Source: Spirochaetaceae bacterium (GTDB taxonomy: Bacteria; Spirochaetota; Spirochaetia; DSM-27196; PWMO01). Taken from it: DNA of 64,000 nucleotides. Below, one piece after another: positions 10,018 to 20,135 of this stretch. Location of the stretch: positions 1 through 64,000 of the forward strand of contig REDW01000066.1 of the NCBI GenBank assembly GCA_007693325.1, read 5' to 3'. The position numbers and the translations under genes were made by a program. Each line of letters starts with the position of its first letter. The stretch's first letter is position 1. The notes beneath the pieces were generated by a model. That model was not told where the DNA came from. It ran no database searches and saw nothing but the letters and a program-made list of their open reading frames with translations.

Positions 10018-11565
10018 TTATTTCCCCCGTCGCAGACGCACGTTTTCGATATTGGTTGAGAACAGCTCGCGCAGGTCGTCGAGTCCGAGGTTCATCAGAG
10101 CCATGCGGTCGATCCCCAGGCCCCACGCCAGCACGGGAACTTTGATGCCCAGCGGCTCGGTAACTTCCGGCCGGAAAATGCCCGAACCGCCCAGTTCAAA
10201 CCAGCCGAGCACCGGGTGCTTGATGTGCACCTCTACCGATGGTTCGGTGAACGGGAAGTAACCCGGTACGTACTTGACTTCGGTGGCACCGGCGAGCTCC
10301 TCGGCAAACATCTGCAGGAAGCCCAGCAGGGTCCGCAGATTGACCGACTCACCGAGAACGATTCCCTCGGTTTGATAGAAATCCGAGAGATGGGTAGCGT
10401 CAACCTGATCGTAGCGAAAACAGCGCAGCGTGCCGAAGTACTTGCCGGGAATAGCGGCCTGCGGCAGCGTTTTGGCGGACATCACCGTTCCCTGGCTGCG
10501 TAGAATCAGGCGCCGCGTAAAATCGCGATCGAAGCGATACCCCCAACCCGCGCTGCCGGTCTTCCAGCCGTTCTCGTGCGCGGCGGCAACCTGACTCAGG
10601 TACGGTTCCTGAATAGCCTTGGCGTGTGTCGGGTCCTTGACGTAGTAGACATCGTGTATATCGCGTGCCGAGTGGAACTGCGGCATGAACAGCGCATCGG
10701 AATTCCAGAATTCGGTCTCCACAATCGGGCCGTCAAACTCCTGGAACCCGAGCGAGACGAGCTTGTCCTTGACCCGATCAAGATACTCGCAGTAGGGATT
10801 GCGATGGCCGGGTACCATGCGCGTGGGCGGCACCTGGATATTGTAGGCGCGGAAACTCGCGCCGCGCCAGCTGCCGTCTTTGAGCATCTGCGGCGTCAGC
10901 GCACCGATTTCCTGACCGGTGATGCCGGCAGCCTGAAGGCGTTCCTGCACTTCAAGCCCGGAGGCGGTAATGCGGTAGGTAACCTCATCGCGCTCTATAA
11001 CGCGAAACGGCGCACCGGCGCTGCCGCGTTTCTTGCTGATACCGGCCATCGCCTCCTGCTCGGTTGCCGACAGGCGATCAGCGGCAATCTCCTTACCGCC
11101 GCGTGCGCGCTCGAGCAACGCCCGCACCTGCTGCATACGTTCACTGGGCGTGCCCGCGGCTACCGAAACCTGTTTCTCGCCGTTCATCTGCAGCACGCCT
11201 TCCCTGGAGAGCGCCCCAAATGCCGAGCCGACATCGCGATTCTCGAGCCCGAGCGCGGAAGCGATCTGCGGCAGCGGCGCCGGACCGTGATCGCTCACGT
11301 GCGCCAGAATCTGTTCTTCCGGCGTACCGTCAGCAGCCAGTCGTTCGCCAAGCTCGGTGATTTCGTAGACCGTGCGGTGAACCCGCTCGTGTTCGGAAAT
11401 CAGTTCCTTGGCAGCCAGCCAACTGACCGCCTGGTTGCACTGCCCAAGGTTGAGCCCGACGTCCTCCTGAATGCGATGTGTATCAAAGATGTCATTGCTG
11501 CCGTAGCGCAGCAGCACCCTCACTTCCAACGGGTGAAGGCTCTTGAGGATGTCATCAGCGCTCAT
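10018..11565 (-). CDS. pheS: Phenylalanyl-tRNA synthetase alpha subunit, with N-terminal wHTH repeats (archaeal-type)
   Basis: Class II motifs: FDGPIVETEFWNSDALFMPQFHSARD, LGGSGIFRPEVTEPLG, LAWGLGIDRMALM. Confidence 0.93.
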   Translation of the reverse strand: MSADDILKSLHPLEVRVLLRYGSNDIFDTHRIQEDVGLNLGQCNQAVSWLAAKELISEHERVHRTVYEITELGERLAADGTPEEQILAHVSDHGPAPLPQIASALGLENRDVGSAFGALSREGVLQMNGEKQVSVAAGTPSERMQQVRALLERARGGKEIAADRLSATEQEAMAGISKKRGSAGAPFRVIERDEVTYRITASGLEVQERLQAAGITGQEIGALTPQMLKDGSWRGASFRAYNIQVPPTRMVPGHRNPYCEYLDRVKDKLVSLGFQEFDGPIVETEFWNSDALFMPQFHSARDIHDVYYVKDPTHAKAIQEPYLSQVAAAHENGWKTGSAGWGYRFDRDFTRRLILRSQGTVMSAKTLPQAAIPGKYFGTLRCFRYDQVDATHLSDFYQTEGIVLGESVNLRTLLGFLQMFAEELAGATEVKYVPGYFPFTEPSVEVHIKHPVLGWFELGGSGIFRPEVTEPLGIKVPVLAWGLGIDRMALMNLGLDDLRELFSTNIENVRLRRGK

Positions 11566-11600
11566 TGTTTAATGCTCCTGCGGATGGTGCTATAGCGGAA

Positions 11601-11673
11601 TGGAGGATAGGGGAGTTGAACCCCTGACCTATTGATTGCGAACCAATCGCTCTACCAACTGAGCTAATCCCCC
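11601..11673 (-). tRNA. tRNA-Ala (anticodon CGC)
   Basis: Cloverleaf read by hand: GGGGGAT-TA-GCTC...GAGC-G-ATTGG-TTCGCAA-TCAAT-AGGTC-AGGGG-TTCAACT-CCCCT-ATCCTCC-A. Confidence 0.95.
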
Positions 11674-11761
11674 GAGAAACAGCCATAGTATAGCGATATT
11701 GGTGCGGGAAATCCAGTCCTCGGTTACGCGAATTTGGCCGCCGTGTGCTACACTGTGTAGC

Positions 11762-12106
11762 ATGGATCGATACTGGCTGCCATCACTGCTGGCTGTGCTG
11801 CTTGCGCTGAGCGGCTGCGCTACCGAGCCGACGCCGGAACGCCACAGCGCACCCGACAGCGGCTTTCCCTACCGCGCCGCGCAGTCAGCGCAGTTCGAGG
11901 AGCCGCCCGAGCCGTTTGTGCGCACGGTCGATCTATCGCTTCTGCGCGTCGGCATGACCAAGGAGGAAGTGCTGGCGATCTTCCCCGATCCGATTACCAT
12001 CGACGTCTCGGTACGCGGCCTGGAAGTGTGGGAGTACGGTTTTGCCCAGCTGCACTTCCGCCAGGGAGTGCTGGCCAACTGGTTTGACCTGGTCCGCGAG
12101 CGCTGA
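11762..12106 (+). CDS. Small lipoprotein, BamE/SmpA-like
   Basis: Signal peptide with lipobox LALSGC; LRVGMTKEEVLAIFPDPITIDV resembles the BamE/SmpA pattern. Confidence 0.6.
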   Translation: MDRYWLPSLLAVLLALSGCATEPTPERHSAPDSGFPYRAAQSAQFEEPPEPFVRTVDLSLLRVGMTKEEVLAIFPDPITIDVSVRGLEVWEYGFAQLHFRQGVLANWFDLVRER

Positions 12107-12111
12107 GGCCG

Positions 12112-13029
12112 CTACAGCTCTATCTCCAGTCCCTCGCGTGCGGCATCGATCTGCAGCATACTCTTGCCGGCAATCGCGTTACGGTAGCCCTCGATCAATG
12201 CACCGAGTTCGTCATCCGAGCGCGCCGGATCGTGATGGAAGAAGTAGAGCCGTTTGACAGCGGTGTTGTGACACGCCTTGATCGCGTACTCGTAGCTGGT
12301 GTGGCCCCAGCCGATTCTGGATTTGAGATACTCCTGCTCGGTGTACTGGGTGTCGTAGACCACTGCATCGGCGCCGTGGTGAAAACGCAGAATCTTGCGG
12401 TTCTCCTCCCGCGCCGCCGCCTTGCCCTCCTCGGCGGCAAACTCGTCGTAGTCGGGATCTGCTGGGTCTTCGGGAAAAACGTTGCGGAACGGCTCGGTAT
12501 CGTAGCAGGTGCAGAAAACCTTTCCGTCAAACTCAAAGCGGTAGCCGAGGCACAGGACAGGGTGGTTGAGAAACTTGGTAGTCACGCGCATACCGTCTTC
12601 GAGCTCAATGGTCTCTTCCTTCAGCTCGTGATAGACGAGACGGGCCGCCAGTTCGCTCTGACGAATTGGAAAGTAGCGGTAGCTCAGCTGAAAGCCGAAC
12701 ACGCTCTCGATGCTTTCGTCTTCGTAGGTCACCGGGCTGTAGATGTCCAGCTCGGTACCCGGTATGAAAATCGGTGTGAAGAACGGGAAACCCATGATGT
12801 GGTCCCAGTGGGTGTGCGACAGAAAGATGCGCGCCTTGACCGGGCCGGCGCCTAGCTCGTTGCGCGCAATAGTGTCACCGAGCGGCTTGATACCGGTACC
12901 GGCGTCAACAATGATGCGGCGGTTGCTGCCGTAGCAAATTTCGATGCAGGCGGTGTTGCCGCCGTAGTAGACCGTGCTCTGCCCCGGTGTTGGGATAGAA
13001 CCTCGTGCCCCCCAGAACCGTATCTTCAC
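12112..13029 (-). CDS. Metallo-beta-lactamase fold hydrolase
   Basis: MKIRFWGARGSIPTPG, LSHTHWDHIMGFPFF. Confidence 0.88.
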   Translation of the reverse strand: MKIRFWGARGSIPTPGQSTVYYGGNTACIEICYGSNRRIIVDAGTGIKPLGDTIARNELGAGPVKARIFLSHTHWDHIMGFPFFTPIFIPGTELDIYSPVTYEDESIESVFGFQLSYRYFPIRQSELAARLVYHELKEETIELEDGMRVTTKFLNHPVLCLGYRFEFDGKVFCTCYDTEPFRNVFPEDPADPDYDEFAAEEGKAAAREENRKILRFHHGADAVVYDTQYTEQEYLKSRIGWGHTSYEYAIKACHNTAVKRLYFFHHDPARSDDELGALIEGYRNAIAGKSMLQIDAAREGLEIEL

Positions 13030-13041
13030 GTCAGCGCTCCG

Positions 13042-13911
13042 TCACTCGACAACCTTGAGGAAGACCTCGGCCTTGGCGATTTCGGCATCCACCTCGGCCT
13101 CGATATCATCGAGCAATCCGAGGTCAATCCCGAGCGCGTTGTAGCTCGCTTCTTCGGGTCTGGCCGGGAAGCGGTCTCCGGCAAATCCGACTTCGGCGAT
13201 GTTCATGAAGTAGTTGGCGATGTGCACCGTCAGCACCAGGTCGCGATGCTCCTCGGCGTAGTTTGCCACCGCGTGGTGAAACCCGATAGAATCGATCGCC
13301 GCCGAGCCGATATTCCAGGTCTCACCGATCAGACGGCCCACGTCGGCGTGCGAGAAACCGAGCTCGCGCTGCTCTGCCTCGGCAAGTCCGATGTGCTCAC
13401 GGTCCGCGCGGCTGAATACCGTGACGTATCGATCCTTGAGCACGTTGTTGATTGGAATCTTGCCGATATCGTGCAGCAGCCCGGCGATGAAGTACTCCTC
13501 TATCAGACGTGGATCCACCGCGCGACGTTTGGCAATCAACTTGGCGGTCACCCCGACCCCCAGACTGTGGCGCCAGAACCCCTGCATGTTCAGCGCCGAG
13601 GATGCTTCGCCCTTTCCGATAGCGCCAACCACCGCTGTGCTGAGTGCCAGGTTCTTGACGGTATTGATCCCGAGCATGATGATTGCGCGCGACAGTGAGG
13701 TAACCTTGGCTCCCAGGCCGTAGTAGGCCGAATTGATCAGTTTCATCACGCGCGCCATCAGAACCGGATCAACGCTGATGACTCGATTTAGGTCTATCGG
13801 CGAGGTCCCCGGACGATTGCATATCTCGATCACCTTGGTAACGGTCACCGGCAGTGCCGGCATTCTGGCAATATAGGTCTGTACGCGCTGTAGATCCTGC
13901 GATGCGTTCAT
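13042..13911 (-). CDS. HDOD domain protein
   Basis: MPALPVTVTKVIEICNRP..SPIDLNRVISVDPVLMARVMKLINSAYYG..GLLHDIGKI. Confidence 0.9.
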   Translation of the reverse strand: MNASQDLQRVQTYIARMPALPVTVTKVIEICNRPGTSPIDLNRVISVDPVLMARVMKLINSAYYGLGAKVTSLSRAIIMLGINTVKNLALSTAVVGAIGKGEASSALNMQGFWRHSLGVGVTAKLIAKRRAVDPRLIEEYFIAGLLHDIGKIPINNVLKDRYVTVFSRADREHIGLAEAEQRELGFSHADVGRLIGETWNIGSAAIDSIGFHHAVANYAEEHRDLVLTVHIANYFMNIAEVGFAGDRFPARPEEASYNALGIDLGLLDDIEAEVDAEIAKAEVFLKVVE

Positions 13912-13917
13912 AATCGC

Positions 13918-16728
13918 CTACTTCCCCGTCCCGCGTAACTCTTCGAGCCTGGTGACGATCTGCGACAGGCGTTGCCCGAGCGCCCCGCTCAGAGACCGAT
14001 CCGGCAGATAACCGGACATCGCCTGGACAAACTTCATTGCCTCGGACACGCGTTTGGGAGTGAGGTGCAAGCCGGCCCCGGCGTGGCTGCGCGGAGCGTA
14101 GCGCTCGAGATCGCGCTTGAGCCCGGGCTTTCCCAGCAGGCGCATGCGCAGCGATTCCATCCTCATCCGCATATCGCTCTGCAGGAACTCGGCGCGCTTG
14201 TCCGGTGGCAGGCTCTCGGCAAGCCTCAGCAGATAATCGATCAGCTTGACGCGCTTGTCAGGATCCGATCCCGGCGGCTTCTCGTCAGCGGTGTCTTCGG
14301 CCCGGTCGGTGAGCCGACGTCGCGGCGCAGCCGCGTGCGGCTCCGCCTCGGTGGCCTCGTGCGCGGCAGCGTTGACATTGTCAGAATCATCAGCGGTCTG
14401 GTGGGTCTCGCCTGCAGCGCCGCGCAGCGCTTCGAAGGCTCCCAGCAGATCGTCGAGATCCGATTGACGATCGGGCTGATCGGCAACCGGCTCGGGTTCG
14501 GGTTCGGGTTCCGATTGCGGCGCACCGACCGGCGGCTCGGCTTGCGGCTGCTGCTCGAGCGGAGCGCTATAGCTGACATCGCTGTAGTCGACGCTCTCTT
14601 CGTGCTCGTATTGAGGCACCTCGGACTGGGGCTCGGACTGTGGCTCGGGCTGGGGAGGCAGCCCGGAAAAGGGGGCATCGTAGTGCGGGTAGCGCGGTGT
14701 CTCGGGCTCGATTGCTCCCGACGGCGGCTGCGCAGAGGAAGCGCCGGGACCCCCGGATGCCCCCGGGGCCCAGGCGCCGGCCTGCGCAAACGGCTGCGGC
14801 TGAGCTTGCGGCTGATGCGCCGCAGTTGCGGAAGGAGACGGCTCCGCTGGTGGCTCAACCACCTCCTCGGTAGTCCTGCGTATGATCCGGTGATGGACCT
14901 CTTCCTCATCGCGCTCCACCAGATGCCGAAATCCCTGAGATTCTGCTTCACTCAGCTCCAACAGCGACTTAGCCGACTCGGCGGCGCCGGTGGAGCGCTC
15001 GTCGGGTTCGTTTTCAACCTTCAGATCGCGCAGCCGCAGCGGTTCCTCTTCCTCGTCGGCAAAAAACTCCTGGCCCCAGGATCCCAGAAACGGGATGGAA
15101 TCCGTTTCCAGCTCAGCGGTCTGGTCGACTTCCAGCGATTCGCTGTCACGAGCCTCGGCGTCGCGTGATACCTGCTCGATCAGGTCAGATAGCCGGTTCA
15201 GGTTCTGCTGCCAGACATCACTCTCGAGCGCTCCAACCGCCTTCTCGTAGATCTCCAGACTCTGGTTGAGCGCGCTCAGGTCATCGTCGCTGCCGCGATT
15301 TCCCTGCAGGCTGATAAGCTCATCGGCTGTCTTGAGCGCTTCGGCGGTATTGCCGAGGTCACTCTGGGCGCGCGCCATCAGCGCAATTACCCGGCCGTCT
15401 TCGGGGAGATGTTCGCGTGCGTCCTGCAGCGCCTCAAGAGCCTGTCCGAAGCGCCCCAGTTCAATCAGCGCTTCGGCTCTCAGCAGCGTGGCGTCACGGT
15501 CGTGCTCGTGCTCGCGCAGGTAGGTCTCCGCCTGGGCGACAGCCTCTTCGTACTCACCGGCCTGGTAATGCAGTCGCGCCACGTCAAGGCGAAACTGATC
15601 GCTGCCGGGACTGAGTTCCTCGATGTGCTGGAAGCACTCGTCTGCCGAATCGCGCCTGCCCTGCCGAAAGTAGATCGCGCCGAGCATACGCAGCGCCTCG
15701 ACATCCTCTGGATCGAAACCGAGAATCTCGGTCAGTTCGGTCTCGGCCTCTGCCAACCGATCGAGCTGCATGCAGACGTCGGCCAGCGCAAAACGCAATT
15801 CGACGTCATCGGTGTGCGATTCAACCAGCGCGGATAGCTCTTCGGCCACACCGGGAAGCTGTGGGTGCGACCGCAGCAGCTGGGTCAGGTTGCGCAGCGC
15901 CCGCTCGTAGCCCGGATTGAATTCAAGCGCGGCTTGATACTTCCGGCGCGCTTCCTCGGGGCGTCCGAGCTGAGCCAGAATGGTGCCAAGATTGTTGTTG
16001 GCTACCGCGTGCGAGCCATCGATCTTCAGCAGCTCGTGCAGATTGGCGGCAGCTGCGCTGAGATCTCCGGTCCTCTGCAACAGGATCGCCAGGTTGTTGA
16101 GAGCGTCGACCCACCCCGGCCTCGAGCGCAGCGCCAGGCGATACTCGGCTATGGCGTCTTCCAGTTCGCCGGCCTGCTCGCAGGCAAGGCCGAGGTTGTA
16201 GTGCAACCCCGGATGGTTAGGATCAGCGACCAGGCCGTCGCGGAAGACCGCAATTGCTTCGCTGAGCTTCCCCTGCGACTGCAGCAGCGTTCCGAGGTTG
16301 TTCCACGCCGTTGAAAGCTCGGGCTCATGGGCTACAGCGTTGCGATACGCGCTCTCGGCTCCCTGTAGATCGCCGGTCTGCTTGTAAACGTTTCCGATAT
16401 TGTAATGAACGGTAGCATCGTCGGGAGCCAGTTTGAGTGCAGCCCGGAACGCCGCCAGCGACTCTTCGTTACGTCCGAGCACACGGCACACCACCCCGAG
16501 ATCATTGAGCGCTTCTCGGTTCTCGGGGTTGGTCTCGATTGCGGTTCGATACGCGGCTGCCGCCTCGCTATAGCGCCGGCTGCGGGCACAGACGTTGCCC
16601 AGCAGCACGTAGCCCTCATCCGAATCCGGGTTCTGCTCCAGATAGGTACGGATATGCTGTTCAGCGGTGCTGTAGTCGCCAACGCGAAAGGAGTTATAGG
16701 CGCGCATGAAGAAGTCGCTGTTGGTCAT
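13918..16728 (-). CDS. Large TPR-repeat protein with low-complexity P/Q/E-rich C-terminal linker
   Basis: Successive TPR units (AWNNLGTLLQSQGKLSEAIAVFRDGLVADPNHPGLHYNLG), then SEPEPEPEPVADQP linker. Confidence 0.88.
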   Translation of the reverse strand: MTNSDFFMRAYNSFRVGDYSTAEQHIRTYLEQNPDSDEGYVLLGNVCARSRRYSEAAAAYRTAIETNPENREALNDLGVVCRVLGRNEESLAAFRAALKLAPDDATVHYNIGNVYKQTGDLQGAESAYRNAVAHEPELSTAWNNLGTLLQSQGKLSEAIAVFRDGLVADPNHPGLHYNLGLACEQAGELEDAIAEYRLALRSRPGWVDALNNLAILLQRTGDLSAAAANLHELLKIDGSHAVANNNLGTILAQLGRPEEARRKYQAALEFNPGYERALRNLTQLLRSHPQLPGVAEELSALVESHTDDVELRFALADVCMQLDRLAEAETELTEILGFDPEDVEALRMLGAIYFRQGRRDSADECFQHIEELSPGSDQFRLDVARLHYQAGEYEEAVAQAETYLREHEHDRDATLLRAEALIELGRFGQALEALQDAREHLPEDGRVIALMARAQSDLGNTAEALKTADELISLQGNRGSDDDLSALNQSLEIYEKAVGALESDVWQQNLNRLSDLIEQVSRDAEARDSESLEVDQTAELETDSIPFLGSWGQEFFADEEEEPLRLRDLKVENEPDERSTGAAESAKSLLELSEAESQGFRHLVERDEEEVHHRIIRRTTEEVVEPPAEPSPSATAAHQPQAQPQPFAQAGAWAPGASGGPGASSAQPPSGAIEPETPRYPHYDAPFSGLPPQPEPQSEPQSEVPQYEHEESVDYSDVSYSAPLEQQPQAEPPVGAPQSEPEPEPEPVADQPDRQSDLDDLLGAFEALRGAAGETHQTADDSDNVNAAAHEATEAEPHAAAPRRRLTDRAEDTADEKPPGSDPDKRVKLIDYLLRLAESLPPDKRAEFLQSDMRMRMESLRMRLLGKPGLKRDLERYAPRSHAGAGLHLTPKRVSEAMKFVQAMSGYLPDRSLSGALGQRLSQIVTRLEELRGTGK

Positions 16729-18242
16729 GGCTGCACCCTCAGCGGACGCGCGAAGACCTCCGCGGACAAACCGCTTGTATCCTGTGGGCCAAATCGCCCG
16801 TAAGCGGCCACAGCAAAGTAGTACGCCCGTCCGTTGGTCAGCCCCTCCAGCCGAACCCGGGTACGGTTTCCCACGTCAACCGGCGATCTTCCGGCGCTCG
16901 CCTGATCTCCAAAATAGGCGCCGGGACTCTCACCGTAGAAAACCAGATAACCATCGATTTCAAAACCACGGATCTCGTTCCAGCTCAGTTCAACTGCGCC
17001 GTCGGCAGCGGTGGCGCTCAGGCCGCCGGGCCGAGGCGGTGGCGGGTGCGGCTCGTAATCGATTGCTATATCCGAAACGCGCGGCACGTGACGTCCGGTT
17101 GCATCGGGCAACAACTCCAGCCGCAACTGCACGAAGCGGCCTTCGGCAACATCCACCAACGGTTCACCGGGCTCGAAAACAACCCAATCACCGGCCAGCC
17201 CTTCGGCGGTTGCGCGCTCATCGCCGACGCGGTAGAAGAACTGTACCCCGCTGTCGCCGGGCGCGCGCCAGGTAGCGTCAATCGAAACGATGCGCCCGCC
17301 GCGGCTGCCGAGCGCAAGCGGACTGGAGAGCGCGTAGCCGCTGTTCTGCGGCAAAGGCAGATACGGGGCTTGCGGCTCGCCGAGCCGCGGTGCGTGAGTG
17401 AATCGCAGTTCGTCGATAAACCCGTTATAGCCGGCTCCAACTCGCAGCGGTCCGACTGCTGACTCGCCGACAAACGCGGCGTAGATGTCGCCGCGTTCAG
17501 CACCGGTAGAGCTTGCGTGCTCGACTGCGTGCACAACGTTGTCCAGGCGGTACTCAAGGCGGCCGAAGCGCGCATCGTAGCGTAACTGGTGGTGACTCCA
17601 GCGGCGCGGTACGATCCCGCCGTGCCCGCTGACCGTGATGGTTTCTTCGGCTCCGTCCGGCGGGATGAACAGATTCACAAACTCCCATACCAGGCGTCGA
17701 TTACGCACAAAGACGCGGAAACTCTGGGGAATAACCCCGCTGGGACCGTGGCGCGCGCCATCCCAGCGCAACACAGTCTCGCCGTCCTCCAGAACAGCCG
17801 GATGCAGCCAGAACTCGATTTCCAGCGAGTCCCAGAACGTACCCGGAGCAAACGCCGCGCCCCGCCGTGGTGTGAGCAGGATAGACCCGCCATCACCGCG
17901 AAACACGCCCGCAGCATCCCCAACGCGTCGAATCCTGTGGCTGATTTCAGCTTCAGAGTCGTCAACGTGATAGCGCTCGGCAGCGTCGCGCAGCGGCAGC
18001 GCGTCAAAGTCGAGCAGCAGATCGGTATGCGGCTGCGCCGGCTGCCGGAAGTCCTCCAGCAGCAGATCGTGCGCTCCGCGAAACCCCGGGCGTACGATTA
18101 CGTTCTCGAGGCGTTGCATATCCACCCAGCGGTCATCAAAACCGAGCTCGATGCGTTCCTCAAACCCGAACGCAGCGCCAAGACCGAGCAGGATCATCGC
18201 TGTGACAATGGATATTCCTTTTTTCTCCATTCTTCTGTACAC
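16725..18242 (-). CDS. Exported protein with fibronectin type III domain (possible LamG-like N-terminal region)
   Basis: Signal-like N-terminus; PPPPRPGGLSATAADGAVELSWNEIRGFEIDGYLVFYGES..LEGLTNGRAYYFAVAAYG is FN3-like. Confidence 0.7.
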   Translation of the reverse strand: MYRRMEKKGISIVTAMILLGLGAAFGFEERIELGFDDRWVDMQRLENVIVRPGFRGAHDLLLEDFRQPAQPHTDLLLDFDALPLRDAAERYHVDDSEAEISHRIRRVGDAAGVFRGDGGSILLTPRRGAAFAPGTFWDSLEIEFWLHPAVLEDGETVLRWDGARHGPSGVIPQSFRVFVRNRRLVWEFVNLFIPPDGAEETITVSGHGGIVPRRWSHHQLRYDARFGRLEYRLDNVVHAVEHASSTGAERGDIYAAFVGESAVGPLRVGAGYNGFIDELRFTHAPRLGEPQAPYLPLPQNSGYALSSPLALGSRGGRIVSIDATWRAPGDSGVQFFYRVGDERATAEGLAGDWVVFEPGEPLVDVAEGRFVQLRLELLPDATGRHVPRVSDIAIDYEPHPPPPRPGGLSATAADGAVELSWNEIRGFEIDGYLVFYGESPGAYFGDQASAGRSPVDVGNRTRVRLEGLTNGRAYYFAVAAYGRFGPQDTSGLSAEVFARPLRVQP

Positions 18243-18257
18243 TATCTATCGGCAGGT

Positions 18258-20135
18258 ATGGAACGCGGCACAACCCCGGCCTTTTCGCCCAGAGAAACAA
18301 CCGAGAATCTCCCCACTGGCTGCGGCGTCTACCTGATGAAGGACGCCGACGGTACCATTATATACGTTGGTAAAGCGAAAAACCTCAAGTCACGCGTGAA
18401 ATCCTACTTCTCCGGGCGCAAAGATCCCAAGACGGTTGTGCTGATGCAGCGCGTTGCCGGTATCGACTACCTGGTGACCCGCAATGAGTACGAAGCGCTG
18501 TTGCTCGAAAACAACCTGATCAAGAAGTGGTCTCCACGCTACAACATCAACCTCAAGGACGGCAAGACCTATCCGGTGATTCGCATCACCAACGAGGACT
18601 TCCCGCGTGTCTTCCGCACGCGCACGATCGTTCAGGACGGGTCGGATTATTTCGGGCCCTTTCCGCACATCGACAGTATCGAGCGCTACCTCGAGCTGGC
18701 CGAACGGCTTTTCCCGTTGCGCAAGTGCCGCGGCCCGTTGCGCCGGCGTGAACACCCCTGCCTCTACCATCACATCGGCCGCTGTTCGGCGCCGTGCGCC
18801 GGCAGAATCAGCCGCGATGACTACCTCGAGCACGTCGACGGTGTGCGTCGACTGCTGAACGGAGAAACCGCACAGCTGCGCGCCAAGCTTGAGCGCTCGA
18901 TGGAGCAGGCCTCGCGTGAATTGCGCTTCGAGCAGGCAGCCGATTACCGCGATCTGCTGCGCGCCATCGACACCTTGCAGGCCCAGCAGCAGGTAGTCGA
19001 CTTCGACCCTGATACCCGTGACTACATCGCCTTCGCCGCTGAGGATGACATGTGCAGCTTTGCGGTGTTCCAGATGCGCGCCGGCAAGCTGTTGGCCAGC
19101 GACATGTTCCGCACCTCGGTGTTTGCCTCTGAGGTCGAGGACCTCGAGCAGTTCATCGTGCGCTACTACGACAGCAGGAAGAGCACGCCGTCGACCCTCT
19201 ACCTGCCGCTGGCCGTTCCCAGTGACCGGCTGGCGCGCTTTTTCCGCCAGGAGCACTCCGCAGAGGTGGAGATCGAAGTTCCCCACGCCGGCCGCCACGC
19301 CAGCGTTCTGGCGATGGCGCGCGAGAACGCGCTGCAGGATCTCGAGCGGCGCAAGCGCGAAACCGGCAACCTGCCGGCGCTGCGTGAGCTTGCCGCAGTA
19401 CTGCAGCTTGACGCAGCGCCGTTGCGCATCGAAGGTTTCGACATCGCGCACCTCGGCGGGCGCTACACGGTGGCGTCAATGGTATCCTTCAGCAACGGTG
19501 TGCCCGACCGCGCTCACTACCGCCGCTACCATATCCGCAGTCTCAACGGTGCAATCGATGACTACGAGGCGATGCGCGAGGTCATAGCCCGGCGTTACCA
19601 GCGCGTGCTCAATGAGAAGCTGCCGCGCCCCGATTTGATCCTGATCGACGGAGGTAAGGGTCAGCTCAGCGCGGCGCACGAAGTGCTCGAGGGACTCGGC
19701 CTCGATACACTGCCCATGGTAGGACTGGCCAAGCGACTCGAAGAGATCTTTGTCCCGGGGGAACCGCAGGCCCTGACGCTGCCCGAGGGCTCAGCTCCGC
19801 TGCGCCTGCTGCAATACGTGCGCGACGAGGCGCACCGCTTTGCCACTACGTTTCGCGCCGGACTCCAGTCGAAGGATCTGTCGTTATCGATGCTGCAGCA
19901 GGTCACCGGCATCGGGCCGACGCGCAGCCGCCGCATTCTGCAGGCGTTTGGCTCGCTTGAGACTCTGGCCGAAACCCCGGTCGACGTGATCGCCAAAACG
20001 TGCGGCATCAAGGTGGAGCTCGCCGAGGCAATCCACGAGCTGCTGCGCCGCCGACCCTCGCTGCAGCTCGATCAGCCGCAGGACACCGATCTTGCGGTAG
20101 CTGAAGCGGCAGCCGAACCCGATCAGGATCCGTAG
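18258..20135 (+). CDS. uvrC: Excinuclease ABC subunit C
   Basis: GIY-YIG: LPTGCGVYLMKDADGTIIYVGKAKNLKSRVKSYF; UvrC core LILIDGGKGQLSAA; C-terminal HhH. Confidence 0.96.
   Translation: MERGTTPAFSPRETTENLPTGCGVYLMKDADGTIIYVGKAKNLKSRVKSYFSGRKDPKTVVLMQRVAGIDYLVTRNEYEALLLENNLIKKWSPRYNINLKDGKTYPVIRITNEDFPRVFRTRTIVQDGSDYFGPFPHIDSIERYLELAERLFPLRKCRGPLRRREHPCLYHHIGRCSAPCAGRISRDDYLEHVDGVRRLLNGETAQLRAKLERSMEQASRELRFEQAADYRDLLRAIDTLQAQQQVVDFDPDTRDYIAFAAEDDMCSFAVFQMRAGKLLASDMFRTSVFASEVEDLEQFIVRYYDSRKSTPSTLYLPLAVPSDRLARFFRQEHSAEVEIEVPHAGRHASVLAMARENALQDLERRKRETGNLPALRELAAVLQLDAAPLRIEGFDIAHLGGRYTVASMVSFSNGVPDRAHYRRYHIRSLNGAIDDYEAMREVIARRYQRVLNEKLPRPDLILIDGGKGQLSAAHEVLEGLGLDTLPMVGLAKRLEEIFVPGEPQALTLPEGSAPLRLLQYVRDEAHRFATTFRAGLQSKDLSLSMLQQVTGIGPTRSRRILQAFGSLETLAETPVDVIAKTCGIKVELAEAIHELLRRRPSLQLDQPQDTDLAVAEAAAEPDQDP

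Noticed and set aside
14480-14660. Hexanucleotide-like repeat (TCGGGT) in the TPR gene as a phase-variation tract
   Set aside because: Encodes an EPEPEP linker in frame; unit is a multiple of three and copy number is low
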